The position numbers were made by a program, and so were the translations under genes. The notes under the pieces are model-generated. The model ran no database searches. It was given only the letters and a program-made list of their open reading frames with translations, and was not told the DNA's origin. A DNA stretch of 64,000 nt from Lingula anatina (lineage: Eukaryota > Brachiopoda > Lingulata > Lingulida > Lingulidae), in contig NW_019775755.1 of NCBI RefSeq assembly GCF_001039355.2, positions 22,496 to 86,495 on the forward strand, written 5' to 3'. Of this stretch, positions 37,501-50,019 are shown in pieces (within the stretch, counting starts at the first letter, position 1; every line of letters begins with the position of its first letter).

Positions 37501-39760
37501 AAGTGCTCACAAGCACAAATAAAACCAAGTCTTAAAGAAAGCAATATACTCACATTTTGTAATTTTCAGGTCTGAGTCGTCAAAGAGATGAACTTCTGGC
37601 ACTAATGGATGTGAAAGAACGCAACAAATATGAAAGTATCCATGCTCAAGCGGAAGAGAAATACAATGACTATTCAACTGATGAGGTAAGGAATAACAAA
37701 CATAAACTGCCCTGCCATATCTCTCTCTCTCTCAAACAACTTACACTATGAGGAAAAAAAAACAGTTTTAACTTAAAAGTGTTTGTCAGTTAAGCCATGT
37801 GTGTGAATAATCTTTAGTTGTTCTTACTAGCTATCAATATTGGGAGCATGTCATTGCCGAGTCAGCAATCCAGAGCCTTGTGGTTGTGCCCATGCTGCCG
37901 CCAATCTTAATAAGGAACTAGTAAGATTAAAAGAGGAGGTAGGTCAATATTTTCACAGATGAAAGATGTATATTTGTTAAGTAACTTGCGTTGTGAAAAA
38001 TTCCTTTCTGTAATTCTAACCCAGCTGCTCAAACCTATGACCTTCATTGAATAAATCATTAAGTGACAAAGCCATTTAACTCTGCAGCATTTTGGTTACA
38101 TATTGATAATCTTTATTGGCATATATAATGAAAAGCCTATCCATATCCATGCTAATAGGTGTTCATTTCCAATCTAAAAGAAACTGCTATTTTGTTCACC
38201 AACAGGTTGATACACACAAACAGAGGCGCGATGAGGCTTACAATACAGTAGAAGCTTACCGTGTGGCATTTGAAGAACAGCTGAACCGAAACAAACTGTT
38301 GACTAATCAAATCACGGAACTGGCTACTATGCCACCACAGCAGCAGAAAATTAAAGTGAAAAATGTGATCAAGTGGATAGCTGGCCAGTTAACTGAAGGT
38401 TTGGCATTGGTGCATGCTATGTTTTTAGGTTTTATTTATAATGTATGAAAATATCATTGTTAAAATATAAATTGGTTGAATTAGACATAAATAGAATTGC
38501 ACAAGTCATAAAAAATAACATTAAATAAATATAACATTCACATATACACAAACACTCACAAGAGCAGCAATGTCTTGGAATCTCTGTCATAACATCTTTT
38601 CTAATTTTCTACAGCTTTGTACATGTACAAACATTTGTTTAGTAATAAATGGCACACGATAATATAAAGTGTAATCCTGAATGTGTTTAAAATGGATTGT
38701 CAAAAATTGTCATAAGGGCCTGGAACATATAAAAGGTATGATTGTTGTGGAAAGTCACCCAAAACATGTATTAATGAAGACATTTTTGTACTGTAGAACA
38801 TTTAATATGTGAGGTCAGAGCGTGGAATCTTTCCGTTTAGGGTATTTATTCTGTAAACCCCCCAAAATTTTTTTTCTATGTACAGGCACTTCAGGAAATC
38901 CAGGAAAGTGTATGGCAATGACAGACAATTTATCTATACTTATACACTTACACTTTAGTTGCTTACAGCAGAGTCATATTCTTTGAATTTCAGAAAACCT
39001 GCCACCCCCATCCAGTATGCTACCACAAGAGCAGGCTCCCCCTACTACAATAACAATCTCAGGAAAAGGAGTGAACATCAACTGCTCTAGTGAACAGGAG
39101 CTCATTCAGTCACTATTGGATATGGTAAGCCTTCAATATTATCAGTGGTGTTAGCTCTCCACTGTATGAGGCAGGTACACACTCATATACCAAAATGCAA
39201 CATGCATAACATAGTTGGCACATTATTTGTGACATTATCTGTAGAAAGGTGAATTGTCTCTGTGTTATCCCAAATTAGGGCATTTTTAACCAATCAAGTG
39301 TTCTTTGAATGATAAAATATGTTATTGGCAATTTAGTAGCCCTGTATTTTACTGCAACATGTTAAAAGGTATGAAGGAAATGGAATGTTGATGATAATTT
39401 TTGTTTCAGCTTAATGACAAAAGTAATGCCTTGGCTCATCAAAAACTTGCAGCACAGATGTTGGCCAGTAAAACTCAGGAGTTGGAGAGACAGTTAAGAG
39501 AGACCAATTTGTCCCTTGTCCCTGTCCCACCTGTCACTGCAGAAGAACCCACATCAACAACAGCAGAATTGGCAGCAGATAATGAAAACATAGATAAATA
39601 TTCCCAATCATCAGTTAAAGAGATTCATGCTGATAAACATTTGGGGGGAAAAGCAGAATTAGGTACAAAGTTAGACATGGCCGCAGAAAAAATATCAGAA
39701 GAAACTGAAACGAAGAATATATGTACTGATGATGTATTGGATTATGAAACTTGCTTGTGA
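28511..39760 (+). CDS. CCDC125: Coiled-coil protein CCDC125
   Basis: Ortholog of CCDC125 (Kenae), a cytoplasmic coiled-coil protein linked to cell motility and Rho-GTPase signalling in vertebrates. Exons: 28511-28937, 29845-29906, 30061-30147, 30487-30558, 31340-31425, 37260-37342, 37570-37685, 37831-37938, 38206-38398, 38994-39124 and 39410-39760. They give 571 residues (human 511). Diagnostic segments are KLNAKQEAIKILQ, the cysteine-rich LSILGACHCRVSNPEPCGCA (human LAVLGACLCHGPGGNPCSCA) and DMLNDKSNALAHQKL. Most of the rest is heptad-like coiled coil. The N-terminus is acidic and low-complexity, and the C-terminal tail is unconserved. Exons 2-5 occur again at 33649-33710, 33874-33960, 34300-34371 and 35150-35235 because of an unmerged haplotype. 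Only one set can be used: the four exons total 307 bases and the junction phases would not match. Intron 1 appears to be GC-AG. Confidence 0.9.
28938..28943 (+). other. GC-AG splice donor of CCDC125 intron 1
   Basis: Exon 2 needs an upstream exon ending in phase 1. The only GT near the end of exon 1 (28942) gives phase 2 and breaks the frame. GCAAGT at 28938-28943 matches the GC-donor consensus, gives phase 1, and yields an intact reading frame through all eleven exons (1716 bases). Confidence 0.65.
29013..29331 (+). mobile_element. MITE with TTAA-type ends, copy 2
   Basis: The same family as 252-598, in opposite orientation, inside CCDC125 intron 1. The left end reads GTAAAGGGATAATAACTCTTCG, the TTAA having changed to GTAA. 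The right end is TTATCCTTTTAA. It is shorter than copy 1, with an apparent internal deletion just before the TTTTTGGCCAGAATGA block. The alternative-allele contig starting at 29479 begins GTTGTTTACCCCAGGAAAA, which matches the part missing here. Confidence 0.75.
29478..29478. other. Single-N contig join
   Basis: One undetermined base between the end of the left contig and an overlapping contig that restarts inside the MITE. The left contig's last 189 bases (29289-29477) recur at 33281-33469. Confidence 0.85.
29494..33278 (+). repeat. Alternative-allele copy of the CCDC125 exon 2-5 region
   Basis: Aligns with 33280 to about 37077 with scattered substitutions and small indels, such as different lengths of T runs. 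It carries the same four exons with intact splice sites. The left flank 29289-29477 matches the second copy exactly and this copy less well, for example GCTAAGACTCAAAGACATAA is missing here. This segment is therefore the other haplotype, placed in line. Confidence 0.85.
33280..37077 (+). repeat. Primary-allele copy of the CCDC125 exon 2-5 region
   Basis: Starts after the single N at 33279 and continues without a break into the unique 3' part of the gene. Coding exons in this copy are 33649-33710, 33874-33960, 34300-34371 and 35150-35235. The protein differences from the other copy are minimal; the exons are almost identical. Confidence 0.85.
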
Positions 39761-42031
39761 CTGGTTCTCAGTTGATGATTATTTGGAAAATATCTTTCAC
39801 TTCTGCTTCTTAAGTAATGCTTTAAAAATATTTTCCTGAAATGTGCTTTATGTTTGGAGATGACATATTATGTTTAAACACATTAATGGCTTTGGATTCC
39901 CTATCCAGTGCAATTTGATGTCTAGTCTTGCCAAAATCAGACCTTTGACCCAAGTGGGTTTATGCATGCTGAACATATTGATAGCATTTTAAACATGCAC
40001 ATATTTGGGCTAGGTCCCCCAATACAATGTATACAGAAATATGCAGATCAGATAACTACTAAGAAAAAGCTTGTTGTTTATTAATGTCACCTAATTCTCA
40101 ACAAAAGATTCTGGGTCCAGTTTCACAATAAATCTACAGATTTTGGGCCAAGTCTAGACTGCTAAAATTGGATGTGATGGGCAACTGTGTAAAGTCAAGT
40201 TTGCGACATAGGTCAAAGAGCTGTTAGACTGCTAAATGATAGTTATCATCAGATAGCAACATAAATTACAATGGTTAGAAAAAATCTGTGATAAGCCGGA
40301 ACATGACAAAATTAAAGTTGTTTTTGACTGCTTGTTACAGATTTCTATCATGGCTGGGTGATATAAACTTTTATTACATGATCACCGTTGTAAGAACACC
40401 ATTATAACTTTATTGAGCACTAAATTGTTTGCCAGTTGCATTTTACAGGCTCTCTAAACACAAACTTTACATACATGTATATTACATAGACAAGTAAACA
40501 TAATGAAACACTCAATGGTAAATATCTGGAGAAGTCTTGAGGCATTGAAGGTCCATCCCCTGACAGGATGTGAAGCCATTTCATAACAATGTTGAAATTC
40601 ACAATATTATTTATATACTATTTATTGTTAATGCTATTGAAAGTATAATAACATAACCAGAGGCAATGTGTAAATGCAACCTTACACTTACTGAGTGTCA
40701 TCGAGCTTCAGTTTAAAATGTTATTTATTCAGAAATTATTCATTTTTTTATTTGGAGTATTTGTACTTAAATGAAATATTTAACATTGACATTCTTTGTA
40801 AAGAACTACATATAGGTCAGAGCTTTTACTGACAGCAGACAATCAATGGGTTGTTATAGAACTCCAGTTTAGGGTAAAATGTCAGCAGTATTCAGAATTA
40901 TTATGGGTAGTCATTATTTAAATTTCAGGAAAAGTTCCAGCAAATTGGGATGTGGAGACACAGATTGGTATTATCTCTGATTAATATAATCAGTGATAAT
41001 ATGTACATCAGATTGCTTTGATATCATTTCATGTAGATTAATAGCCTTAATTATGCAGACCCAAAACTAGAACATGTGGAATTTTTCTTTCTCTTGCACC
41101 TACTGTGTTAAAGAATACATCATTACGTTGATAAGAACAAAATCTATCAACTACGGTGTTTGATGTTGACTGTAACAAATGTCTTCCAGTAATAAGTTAT
41201 TATTCAGCTAAAATCAGTGCATTATTATATTACAAAGAAACTATAATTTAAATATATATATTGCCTATTTTTGTTCTGTTGAATAGATGCAGTTGGTTCA
41301 CTAAAAGATGGGAGTTATTCCCAAAGTAAAATAGCAGTTCAAATTTTGCATCATTGCTTTTCTTCCATCCTTATGTCTGAATTTCTGCAAATGCCGTACA
41401 GGTCAAAGTGATGCTGCCTCCTGAGTATGTACTGCTAGTGCCACTCATCAAAGGGATAAATCTCATCATAGGGCTATCATGATTACATAATGAAGGCAGG
41501 CCCGTAGCCAGGGGGGGTTCGGGGGGTTCGAAAGAACCCCCCTTTTTGCTGGAAAAACGTCCACTCTGGGTAAAATTTGACCTAGGTGCATGGGGATTAT
41601 ATGGTAAAAGGTCCACTTTTTCGGAAAAAGAACCCCCCCTTTGAAATTGCTGGCTACGGGCCTGGAAGGGGTAAACCGAAAACTTTAAATTGGAATTAAC
41701 TTTTTGTGATACCAGCCCTGTTACTTTCCTGATGCCCCATACAATGAAAGAGTGCAAATTAATGGTTGATATATAACCAACGCACCAGTGTGGTACAGCT
41801 TAAGAAATTTTGTAATTTTGGATTTATTAGACCACAGTTTAGTGTTTTGTTTTTTTTTGACCTGCCACATGCCAATTCTTTCCAAAGCTCAGCACACAGT
41901 AAATAATTCCACCTGAACAACATTCTTCATATCTTGTTATTTTTCAGCACTGAATATGAGAAAATGGGGTTTTGCATGTCCACCCAGTTCAATTATCACA
42001 AGTTCTTTTTGACCCAAACCATGTTATATAA
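39761..42031. other. Convergent 3' region between CCDC125 and SLU7
   Basis: This holds the 3' UTRs of the two convergent genes and one short repeat element (41498-41663). A minus-strand AATAAA at 41823-41828, about 200 bases past the SLU7 stop, is a likely poly-A signal. I see no other gene here. Confidence 0.5.
41498..41663. mobile_element. Short element with AGGCCCGTAGCCAG inverted ends
   Basis: A 166-bp element with perfect 14-bp terminal inverted repeats, AGGCCCGTAGCCAG at 41498-41511 and CTGGCTACGGGCCT at 41650-41663. Next to each are G-rich or C-rich blocks that also pair (GGGGGTTC...GAACCCCCC). No ORF. Elements with this end sequence are widespread in marine invertebrate genomes. A target duplication is not clear. 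Confidence 0.7.
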
Positions 42032-45000
42032 TCATGTAAAGGCTGACATGGGATCCTCAAAATTTTTCCTCTTTCTCCTGTAAGCCTCCATTTCTTCCTC
42101 TGTGGGCTCTGCAGTGTCATTCATAAATGCACTGTTATATGGACGTTTCCTTTCTGGGATGGCCATTAACCTCTCCACTTCTTTTTGTCTTGCTTCTTCC
42201 TTCTTGATAGCCTAAGAGAAAAAATAATGAAATTCAGCATTTTTATTCCTCAAAACTTAGTTAACTGGGATTATTTTTTAAAACAATATTAGTAAAATAT
42301 ACCTAGTATGTAATGACAAGATACATACCTCCTTTATCTTCTTCTCTCTTTCTTCCTCTTCATCCACGCTTTCATCACTGTCACTGCTGCTGCTGCTGTC
42401 TCGCTTCTTTTTGTGTGCCTTCTTTTTCTTTTTCTTATCTTTCTTTTTCTTGTTTTTCTTTTTCCTTCTCTCTTCTTCAAGCCTCTCTTGATGTTGCTGC
42501 AAATATTAAATATATAATAATTATTGTCAATAAACATAAATTACTGAATAAATTATACCTTTTTTGTTTATAGGTTAATATCTCAAGTTAAATTTCAAAA
42601 TAACTTTCAAATTTTAAGAGGATATTTAAAATTCCCAAGGTAGAATAACCTTGCTAAAATTGTACCTCTACTAAAGATTTCGGTTGTTTTTCTTCCTCTT
42701 CTTCCAGGTCTGCATCTCCATGGGTAAGAGCAGGCATGGATGACTGAAGAAATGCAGTTCAGAAAGTTACTACAAAATCTTGAATAAATTTCAAGTCATT
42801 AAATCAGGTTCTTTCATTTGCATACATAACATCTTATTGGAAAAGCACCCCTGCAATTGTCATTGCCATATTCTTTTGCTATTTTTCTACAGTGGAAAAT
42901 ATATCACTTTAAAATTAGACTCAAAACCAAAATAAAAATCTAAACCTTACCTCAGCTGCCAACTTTCCAGCCTCACCAGTGCAGTAAGATTCTTTGATAA
43001 AAGAGTAGCAGCATTTAAAGCCCCACCTCCCTTCTTTCCAAAATGAGCCCCAAACACTCTGAAATACAATGTACAGTTAGCATAATGCATAACAAGCAAG
43101 CCTGATATCAACCAAGCAATATTAAAGTAAAATCAACAGACAGTGACCAAATTGTACATAGATAACTTGCTAAAAATTAGACAATGAGGATGATACACAC
43201 ATACATTAAATAAATCAAAAGAAACATTCAATGACAAGATGGATTAGATGTTTTTTTTTAAGTTGGCCTTCATTATAAACGTTACTAGTTTCAATTAAAA
43301 GAAGCTTATAAACATACTCATTTACAAAAAAAAAAAAAAAAATTGAAACCAGGCAAATTTGCTGCTATGGAAATTCTATTTACTAAACCATACAAGTTCT
43401 ATACTTTAGTTAGAGAAAAATGTTCATAGACGCTACAATGGATTTCATGACATCAAATGTAACTTGTACTTGGCACATTAGGAGAAATTATTGTGGACAT
43501 CAGTGTACAACTTTCCACTTTGGTACTATTTGATCTTTCAGATTTGTACGGGATTTTTGGCAATCACTAGACCTACTGCCTTTGATGTAGCTGTATCTTT
43601 TCAAGCTCTTTATTTGAATGCTCTGCATTTGGGTAGCCCTTAGGTGATGTCATCTCACAACTAGCCAGGTTTAAATAAAACAAACCCCAGAGGTCTACCA
43701 AACAAAACCTTACAAATTCAAAGTAATTTAAAAACAAAAATAGAGTTAAGCAGGTACAGTGTGACCAAACGATGTGGGATGATGGCAGCAACAATGGCAA
43801 CATGGACAGACACAGGTAATAAGACGTATATACAGGCACTTACAGTGTTTGTATATAATAATCAAAATCTAAATGTTCGTCAATAGAATATGTCCATTAA
43901 ATGTACTTACTGTGTGGTTGTTGATATAGACATCTTCTTCCCATATTGACCTTACAATGGCTTTTTCTCTTCCCTTGATCACTGTGCCATGCCTGGAATA
44001 TTCCACATATTCCTCCTGGAATTCAAAGAAACCAAGAATGCTATGAATCTCTAAAGAAAGGCAAAGAAAGCTTGAATAAAAAACTTATTTACAAATCTTT
44101 CACTCACATTAGATTTGAACAAAAGCGTGATACTGCAGTATGCTAACTCTTCTTCTAACTCTTGTAACTCTTAATGAAACTTGAACTCAGATAATATAAC
44201 AAGCATTAGACGATTAGCTGAACTAGGTTTGCTCACAGTCTGTGCTAGCAGCATCTGTTTTGGTGGAGCTTCCAAATGTTCCTTTCCACCATACTTGTCT
44301 AGGATGCTGTCATTGACATCAGACTTGAATTCATCTTTTTTCTTGTCAAACTCTTTGTGTAACAGTTCAAGCTGTGTGGGGTTGGCTTGCAAGTGGACAT
44401 CAGCTCCTCTTTCATAGGCATCCCATGCAAACACTGAAATATTGACAAAACATTCAATAATTTCACACCTAAGCTTTTAGGGTCACCTGAAAATAATTTT
44501 TGTGTTATAGAATTCTGTGCTCAACATATAAAAACTCCTCTCAATTTTCTCCGAATTGATATTTAGGTTTTTGAACATCCCCCTCCCCTCCCCAAGTAAA
44601 TAAGACCAACTAAACTGTTGTGAATACTACCAGTACTGAAACAACACAACAAAACCATGCCAAACTCCAATTTCACAATTGTGTGTGTGTGTGTGTGTGT
44701 GTGTGAATACATGCGTGCGTTACTCACTTTGGTTTTTGGCCATGTTGGTAGCATCTCCAGAATATCTGACAAAGTTGTCTCCTGCGAACAAGTGTCTGAA
44801 ATGAAGATGTTCTACATTACCTAGGTCCATTTCTTGTGATATAAATAGAAATATACATATCTACACAAGCCAGCTAAGCATGCAATAATGCACAGACAGT
44901 CTATATCAGCCTGACAAACTTCAAAGGCATTTAGGGCAATGAGAAATCCCATTGAGTTTGAAGCAAAACAGCAAATTAGTTTCCCAATATAGAAATAAGA

Positions 45001-48000
45001 CAGTTAATAGGAATAATAACACAACAAACAGTCAGAAAAAGCTTACAAATGTAGAGACACTCTTCATCAGTTTAAACATAAAAAACTGGCAAAATAATAC
45101 CACAAGATACAAACTCTGCCAGCCCAGTGTCACAATTCTGCTTTATAGAGAATGCTTCAACAAAGTCATCGTCATCAAAACCAGCAACATTTACAATGCA
45201 GCCATATATTTCAGTGTATCTATGTAGATTTAAACTGTTAGAAACATTATGAATCAGAGCTGTCTGTCCATCCAGACACCTGTGACTCCAGTTTTAAGAC
45301 TCTCACTCACACAATGTTTTTTAAAATGTGGTAAATACTGCACTACTTACTAATTTGCTTGAAGAACAAATTATTAAATAATTATAAAATTAAAAATATC
45401 TAAGTAATAACTGGATCATGTCCAGTTTCGAACTTGACCTGTGTTTCAGGACAATGAGCAATTCCACTGAGATAAAAGCAAAATGGTAACATTGTTTTTC
45501 AGTTATTGCGGTAACAAAATATGCCAAAGACTACCAGTCTGGCAGTACAGACAGACACAGGGCATGCCAATATGTATAGACACTCAGTGTCTGTACATAA
45601 AAAGTGGATTATGCTCAAACATAGGCATGTTAATCTTTTTATTAACTTGATGCCAAAACAATTAGGGTCTTTGTCTCACGGTCATAACATCAGGGAAATT
45701 ACACACTATAAAAAGGACTTCATGAACTTACTCCTGTGCTTCCTTTGAGGTGCCTTTGAATGGATTTTCACGCATAGACCTGGTCTTAGGATCATAGTAT
45801 GCAGAGTTAGGATCCAAGTTGTGTAAATACTGGAAGAAAAAGTATTTGTTTCTGTCAGCATCATATTCAAATCATATTAGACAGCACACATGTAGACATA
45901 CTAGGGCTTGAATGATTCACTGTTCAAGATTTTAAAATGTTGGTGTCCACGAAGTCTAAATAATTCTTTAAATCACTCAAAATTTACACATTCTACTAAG
46001 ATATAGTTGTATATACTTATGTATTATGAAAACAAACAGAACTTGGTATACACCAATACCTACCTTAGCTGTGTCTTCTCTTATCCTCAAGTTTCTCACT
46101 GTGATTCTTTGCTTTGTTTCAAATTTCTGCCCAGGCATGTCAACATCATCTGCATACTTATCTTCATCTTCATCATCTGCATCTTTCTACAATGGCAAAA
46201 CATATTTTGGGTAGCACAAAAAGGCTTTAAGACTGCATCTTCATCAAACTTCTGGTCATAAATTTGACCTACTTATTTTTCCTCTAGTCCGTAAAACGCA
46301 GACAGTAGCCAGGAAATATATGTTCAAATATCATTTTTGAGAAATTGTGTTATTTACTCAAGTTATTCTGTTTGAAATTGTATGGTGATATTTGGTCATA
46401 AAGAGCATGAAAAAAAAAAAGAAATAAAATATGGAAATTACTTAATTTCTATTGAGGTCCCTAATACCCTTATTCAAACATGCCAAATGATATCAAATAT
46501 ATGTAATAATCATATATCAATAATTTAATTATTTCAGCACAAAAAAAATAATTATGATTATTTAACAGAGATAAGCGGCAATCTACTTACAACTGATTCA
46601 ATCACCTCAGTCTCTCCACTTATCAAGGCCTGATCCAATCTTTGTGCTTTCAGTTGCCTCTTTGCCTAAAAAAGATTATTAATATTTGAATACACAGTTT
46701 TTATTTTTTTACAATATGGGGAGACAATGTATCAGATGAAAGGTCAATATTCTTAAAAATGCCACACTTCTTATAAATAATTAGAGCCACATAAGCACTG
46801 TGGGTCACTTTAACTTTCTGCGTAATGGATAACTCTTACCTCCTCTACTTTTTGATATTCTTCATAAACTCTGGAATAGTCATCCACATCAAAGCCATTC
46901 CACCTATCTCTCTTGCCATCATAGTCATGAGAAAGCTCTGAGTGAATGTACTCATCAGGGGCTATGCCATCTCCTGTAAACTTTGCTCCAATCTTTCTTG
47001 GTCGCTGAAAATCAGTAAGCATAATGTTAACACCCTATAAAAAGACAGCATGCTGACCATTATTTGCCTAAAATCTTCCTCTTTTTCCTTGGCAACAGAG
47101 GCATGTTACATCCTTAATGAAATAACTGTCCCATGCTTAAAAGCAGAAAGAGTAAAAAAATACATGTACACATTTGATAACCTGAAAACAAGTCAAAGAA
47201 AATATGGTCTTGAAACGCACATCAGAATATTTCTAAGTTTGGACAGTAATTCTATGTAATTTGTCAGGGGACCCTTCAATGTAGAACATAGTATCTTAAA
47301 GCCATAATCCTGTTGTCCTCTTAAGCATGGCATTTACCACTGCCTTATATCTTATTTCCAGTGTTGGATCTAGAATTTAATAAGGATAGTAATGGCATAC
47401 CTCTAAGCAATCCTTCTTCTTGTGTGTCATGGCACCACAATTCTCGCAAGCTCCTTTTCTGAACTTTGTAGCAACAGGACCCTACAAAAAGAAAAAATAA
47501 AATGGAAAGAGTGCAAAAATTAAGTAGTTCAAATATCAATGCATAGTGTGCTTACTTCCGAGCAATTAAAAATTACCTTTATGTACTAAAAATAAAGAAA
47601 ATTTATTCACATCAAAAGTGTTGATTAACCAAAATGCAAGGAGTGACAGATACAAGTACTTATAAATACTAACACTGCTGTACCGTAAAATTTATTTCAT
47701 GTACTTTATATATCCAATCCCCTATACCTCTTTCAGTACACAGAAAAAGAGGCAGACCTAAGACCACATGGAGAAGGACTGTGGAAGTAGAGTTGAAACA
47801 CTTGGGAGAAACCTGCAGAACCATCCAACACCTAGCTCCTGACAGAGAGCAGTGGAAGATCTTAGTTGATGCCCTAGACGCACGACAGCGTAAAAGGAGA
47901 TAATAGTATGGTACTATACCTCTTTCACTCCCTTTTTGTACCACTGATCCATAGCTGCAAACTTCCTCTCTTTCTCTGCCTGAGGTCTCTGATGTCTCAG

Positions 48001-48580
48001 TGTGGGGACTGTAGAGCCAAAGTACCAGGGAGCCTGCATGATGTACTGGGGAATGTGAGGATTGATATCTCTGAAAACAGGAACACAGGCTTCTTCAGTT
48101 TGAGGTAAAATAATAGCAACTCCATAATTCACATTTCATGAACAAAGGAATTTTATTTTTCCAATTTGTCAAATTCACACTGCTTTAACTCAAATATTTC
48201 AGCAGTTTGGTCAAAACAAATTTCTATAGTATAGTGTAGTATATCTAGTACAAAATGCACTTTTTTAACCTTTATCATTTCAAAACCATGCTTCTAAAAT
48301 AACAATAATCTCAATGGCATATGGGTAAAATTACAAGTAAAAAATACAAATATAAAATCCTTTCCACTTTCTAATTATTTTCACAACAATTTATCCCCAT
48401 TGACACCTACTTTCCTTCCTCATCCTGCATAGCAGGCACAGTACCAGCCTTTCTTGCCTCTTCTAATTCCTTCATCTTCTTGTAATCTTCTCGTCCTTTC
48501 TTCTGGGGTTCATTGTCTCCATCCTCTGACTTGGCCAGTTTGCTGACCACAGAGGGAGGAATGTTAAGTTGGAATGACAT
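42032..48580 (-). CDS. SLU7: Pre-mRNA splicing factor SLU7
   Basis: SLU7 acts in the second catalytic step of splicing, helping 3' splice-site choice. Fourteen coding exons on the minus strand: 48411-48580, 47920-48070, 47401-47481, 46840-47004, 46591-46665, 46064-46186, 45732-45829, 44728-44795, 44237-44433, 43911-44015, 42951-43058, 42666-42743, 42329-42496 and 42032-42211. All phases agree and the product has 588 residues (human 586). Landmarks: [10 protein letters not shown] (about 58-67); the CX2CX4HX4C zinc knuckle [14 protein letters not shown] (119-132); [72 protein letters not shown]; a Lys-rich and Ser-rich tract; and [10 protein letters not shown] near the end. Only the extreme N-terminus differs much from human. 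Transcription probably starts near 49,950 with a non-coding first exon ending at 49884 (CACG|GTAAGT). Confidence 0.97.
44681..44705. repeat. (GT)n microsatellite in an SLU7 intron
   Basis: A run of GT dinucleotides about 25 bases long, 23 bases from the donor of the exon 44728-44795. Confidence 0.85.
47739..47903 (+). mobile_element. 3' end of a non-LTR retrotransposon ORF (fragment)
   Basis: An uninterrupted 54-codon frame ending in a stop encodes [15 protein letters not shown], then [15 protein letters not shown] and a basic tail. The pattern [13 protein letters not shown]...A.DRexW..LV.AL is the typical C-terminal end of reverse transcriptases of LINE-type elements in invertebrates. It lies inside an SLU7 intron, antisense to that gene, and only 17 bases from the exon at 47920. 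The rest of the element is absent, as expected of 5'-truncated LINE copies. Confidence 0.7.
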
Positions 48581-49883
48581 TGTTCAGATGTTTGTTCCAA
48601 CTGCCACCAAATTTCTAAAAAAAGTAAAAATAATATTTTTTCAATTCATCTATTTGTCAAAAGTGAAATTTCATTTTTGTACAAAACTTGGCACTTTGGG
48701 AATTACTCCACACCACCTTTTCTTTAATGCATATTGTATTCTCATCTTATTTCTTAGTTCTTGTACATTCAAACTGCATGTGATTTCTGTTTTTGTGTGA
48801 ATGGCAGATTTCATCAAGTTCTGACATATGACTAACAGGTATATACTTAAGTCTGAGCCAATACAAGAACCCTCCACAGAAATCATGCACATAATAAGTT
48901 CATCTAGCTGGCTTTGATAATGCAAACAAAGAATTCGATGAATATACAGTATGTATATATGTGCCTTGGCTGGCTGAAAGGTAAAACATCTACTACTACT
49001 ACTGTAAAGCTGAAGGGCTCTCAATGCTTTTAGATTCACCATGACTAAATACATTTGCATAAATATGCTGTTTGATTGTTATTGGAGTAGGGTAAGAGTC
49101 AAAAAGTATAGCTGGTACCAACCTAGCATGAAGGTTCTTGGCAAGACTGGTGGCTTTCCAAGCAGCATATAATTTGTGTACAATCAACACAGTCAACAAC
49201 TTAGCAGGCTAGCATTTAATAGTTATGTACACCTATGTCTTTCGTGCGTTTCCACAAATAGCATGTACATATCAAAATCCATAAATTGGAATGATAAAAC
49301 CAAACCCTCCAACACTTAGAATGGAAAAGCAAATAAAAAAAGAAAGTTAAATACAGCTCCTTCCTTTGCTCCTGTAGTTGCAAACTGCTGAACTTCCTGA
49401 TCGCAGAACCAGGATTAAAATATATGAAATCATGATAAATAAATCTGGCAGCCCTTTGAAATTTTGCTCAATACATTAAGTGATTGCAATAATTCACCAA
49501 TTTGTTCAAGACAGAAGTGTAAGAATGGATCCCGTAGATGGACCCATTTTCAAAATTTAAATGGACTAAGAATAAAGTAGATCGACAGCCATCAATTGAA
49601 TTACTTTTGATCTGAATGAAAAAGCTAAAAAAATCCAAACAACTTTCTTTCTCAGATATGTGTACCAAAACACATACCACCAGTACATCAATAATGACTG
49701 ATATATACAAAATGTTTGGACCATACGAGTAGATCTACTACATAAAGGACTAGGCATGCACCTCGTTATAAGTTATAACTATATTATAACTTCACATGGG
49801 GAGCAATATTTCTCAAAATACAAAATAAACCACTTTATTTAATAATCAAAACAGCGAAAAACAGGATATTTCTTCGGACTTAC

Positions 49884-50019
49884 CGTGTACAACGTTTACT
49901 GAGTGTGTAACCCCGTTTCTTTCTCTCCCAACATTCCTCTATATAGGTCACCACTTCCGGAAACAAAGAAAGCGACAACGTGTTGTCGGTGTAGTAACAA
50001 TTTTTGTTAATAACTGAAA
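49884..50019. promoter_or_regulatory. Bidirectional promoter and SLU7 5' UTR exon
   Basis: Between the SLU7 non-coding exon (donor at 49884) and the NOA1 start codon at 50020. CCACTTCCGG at 49951-49960 is a strong ETS/GABP site readable for both directions. GABP (NRF-2) sites are frequent in promoters of nuclear genes for mitochondrial proteins, which suits NOA1. Confidence 0.5.

Noticed and set aside
42313-42573. Plus-strand ORF rich in Ser, Phe and Cys
   Set aside because: It is antisense to the Lys/Ser-rich exon of SLU7 and reflects its composition.
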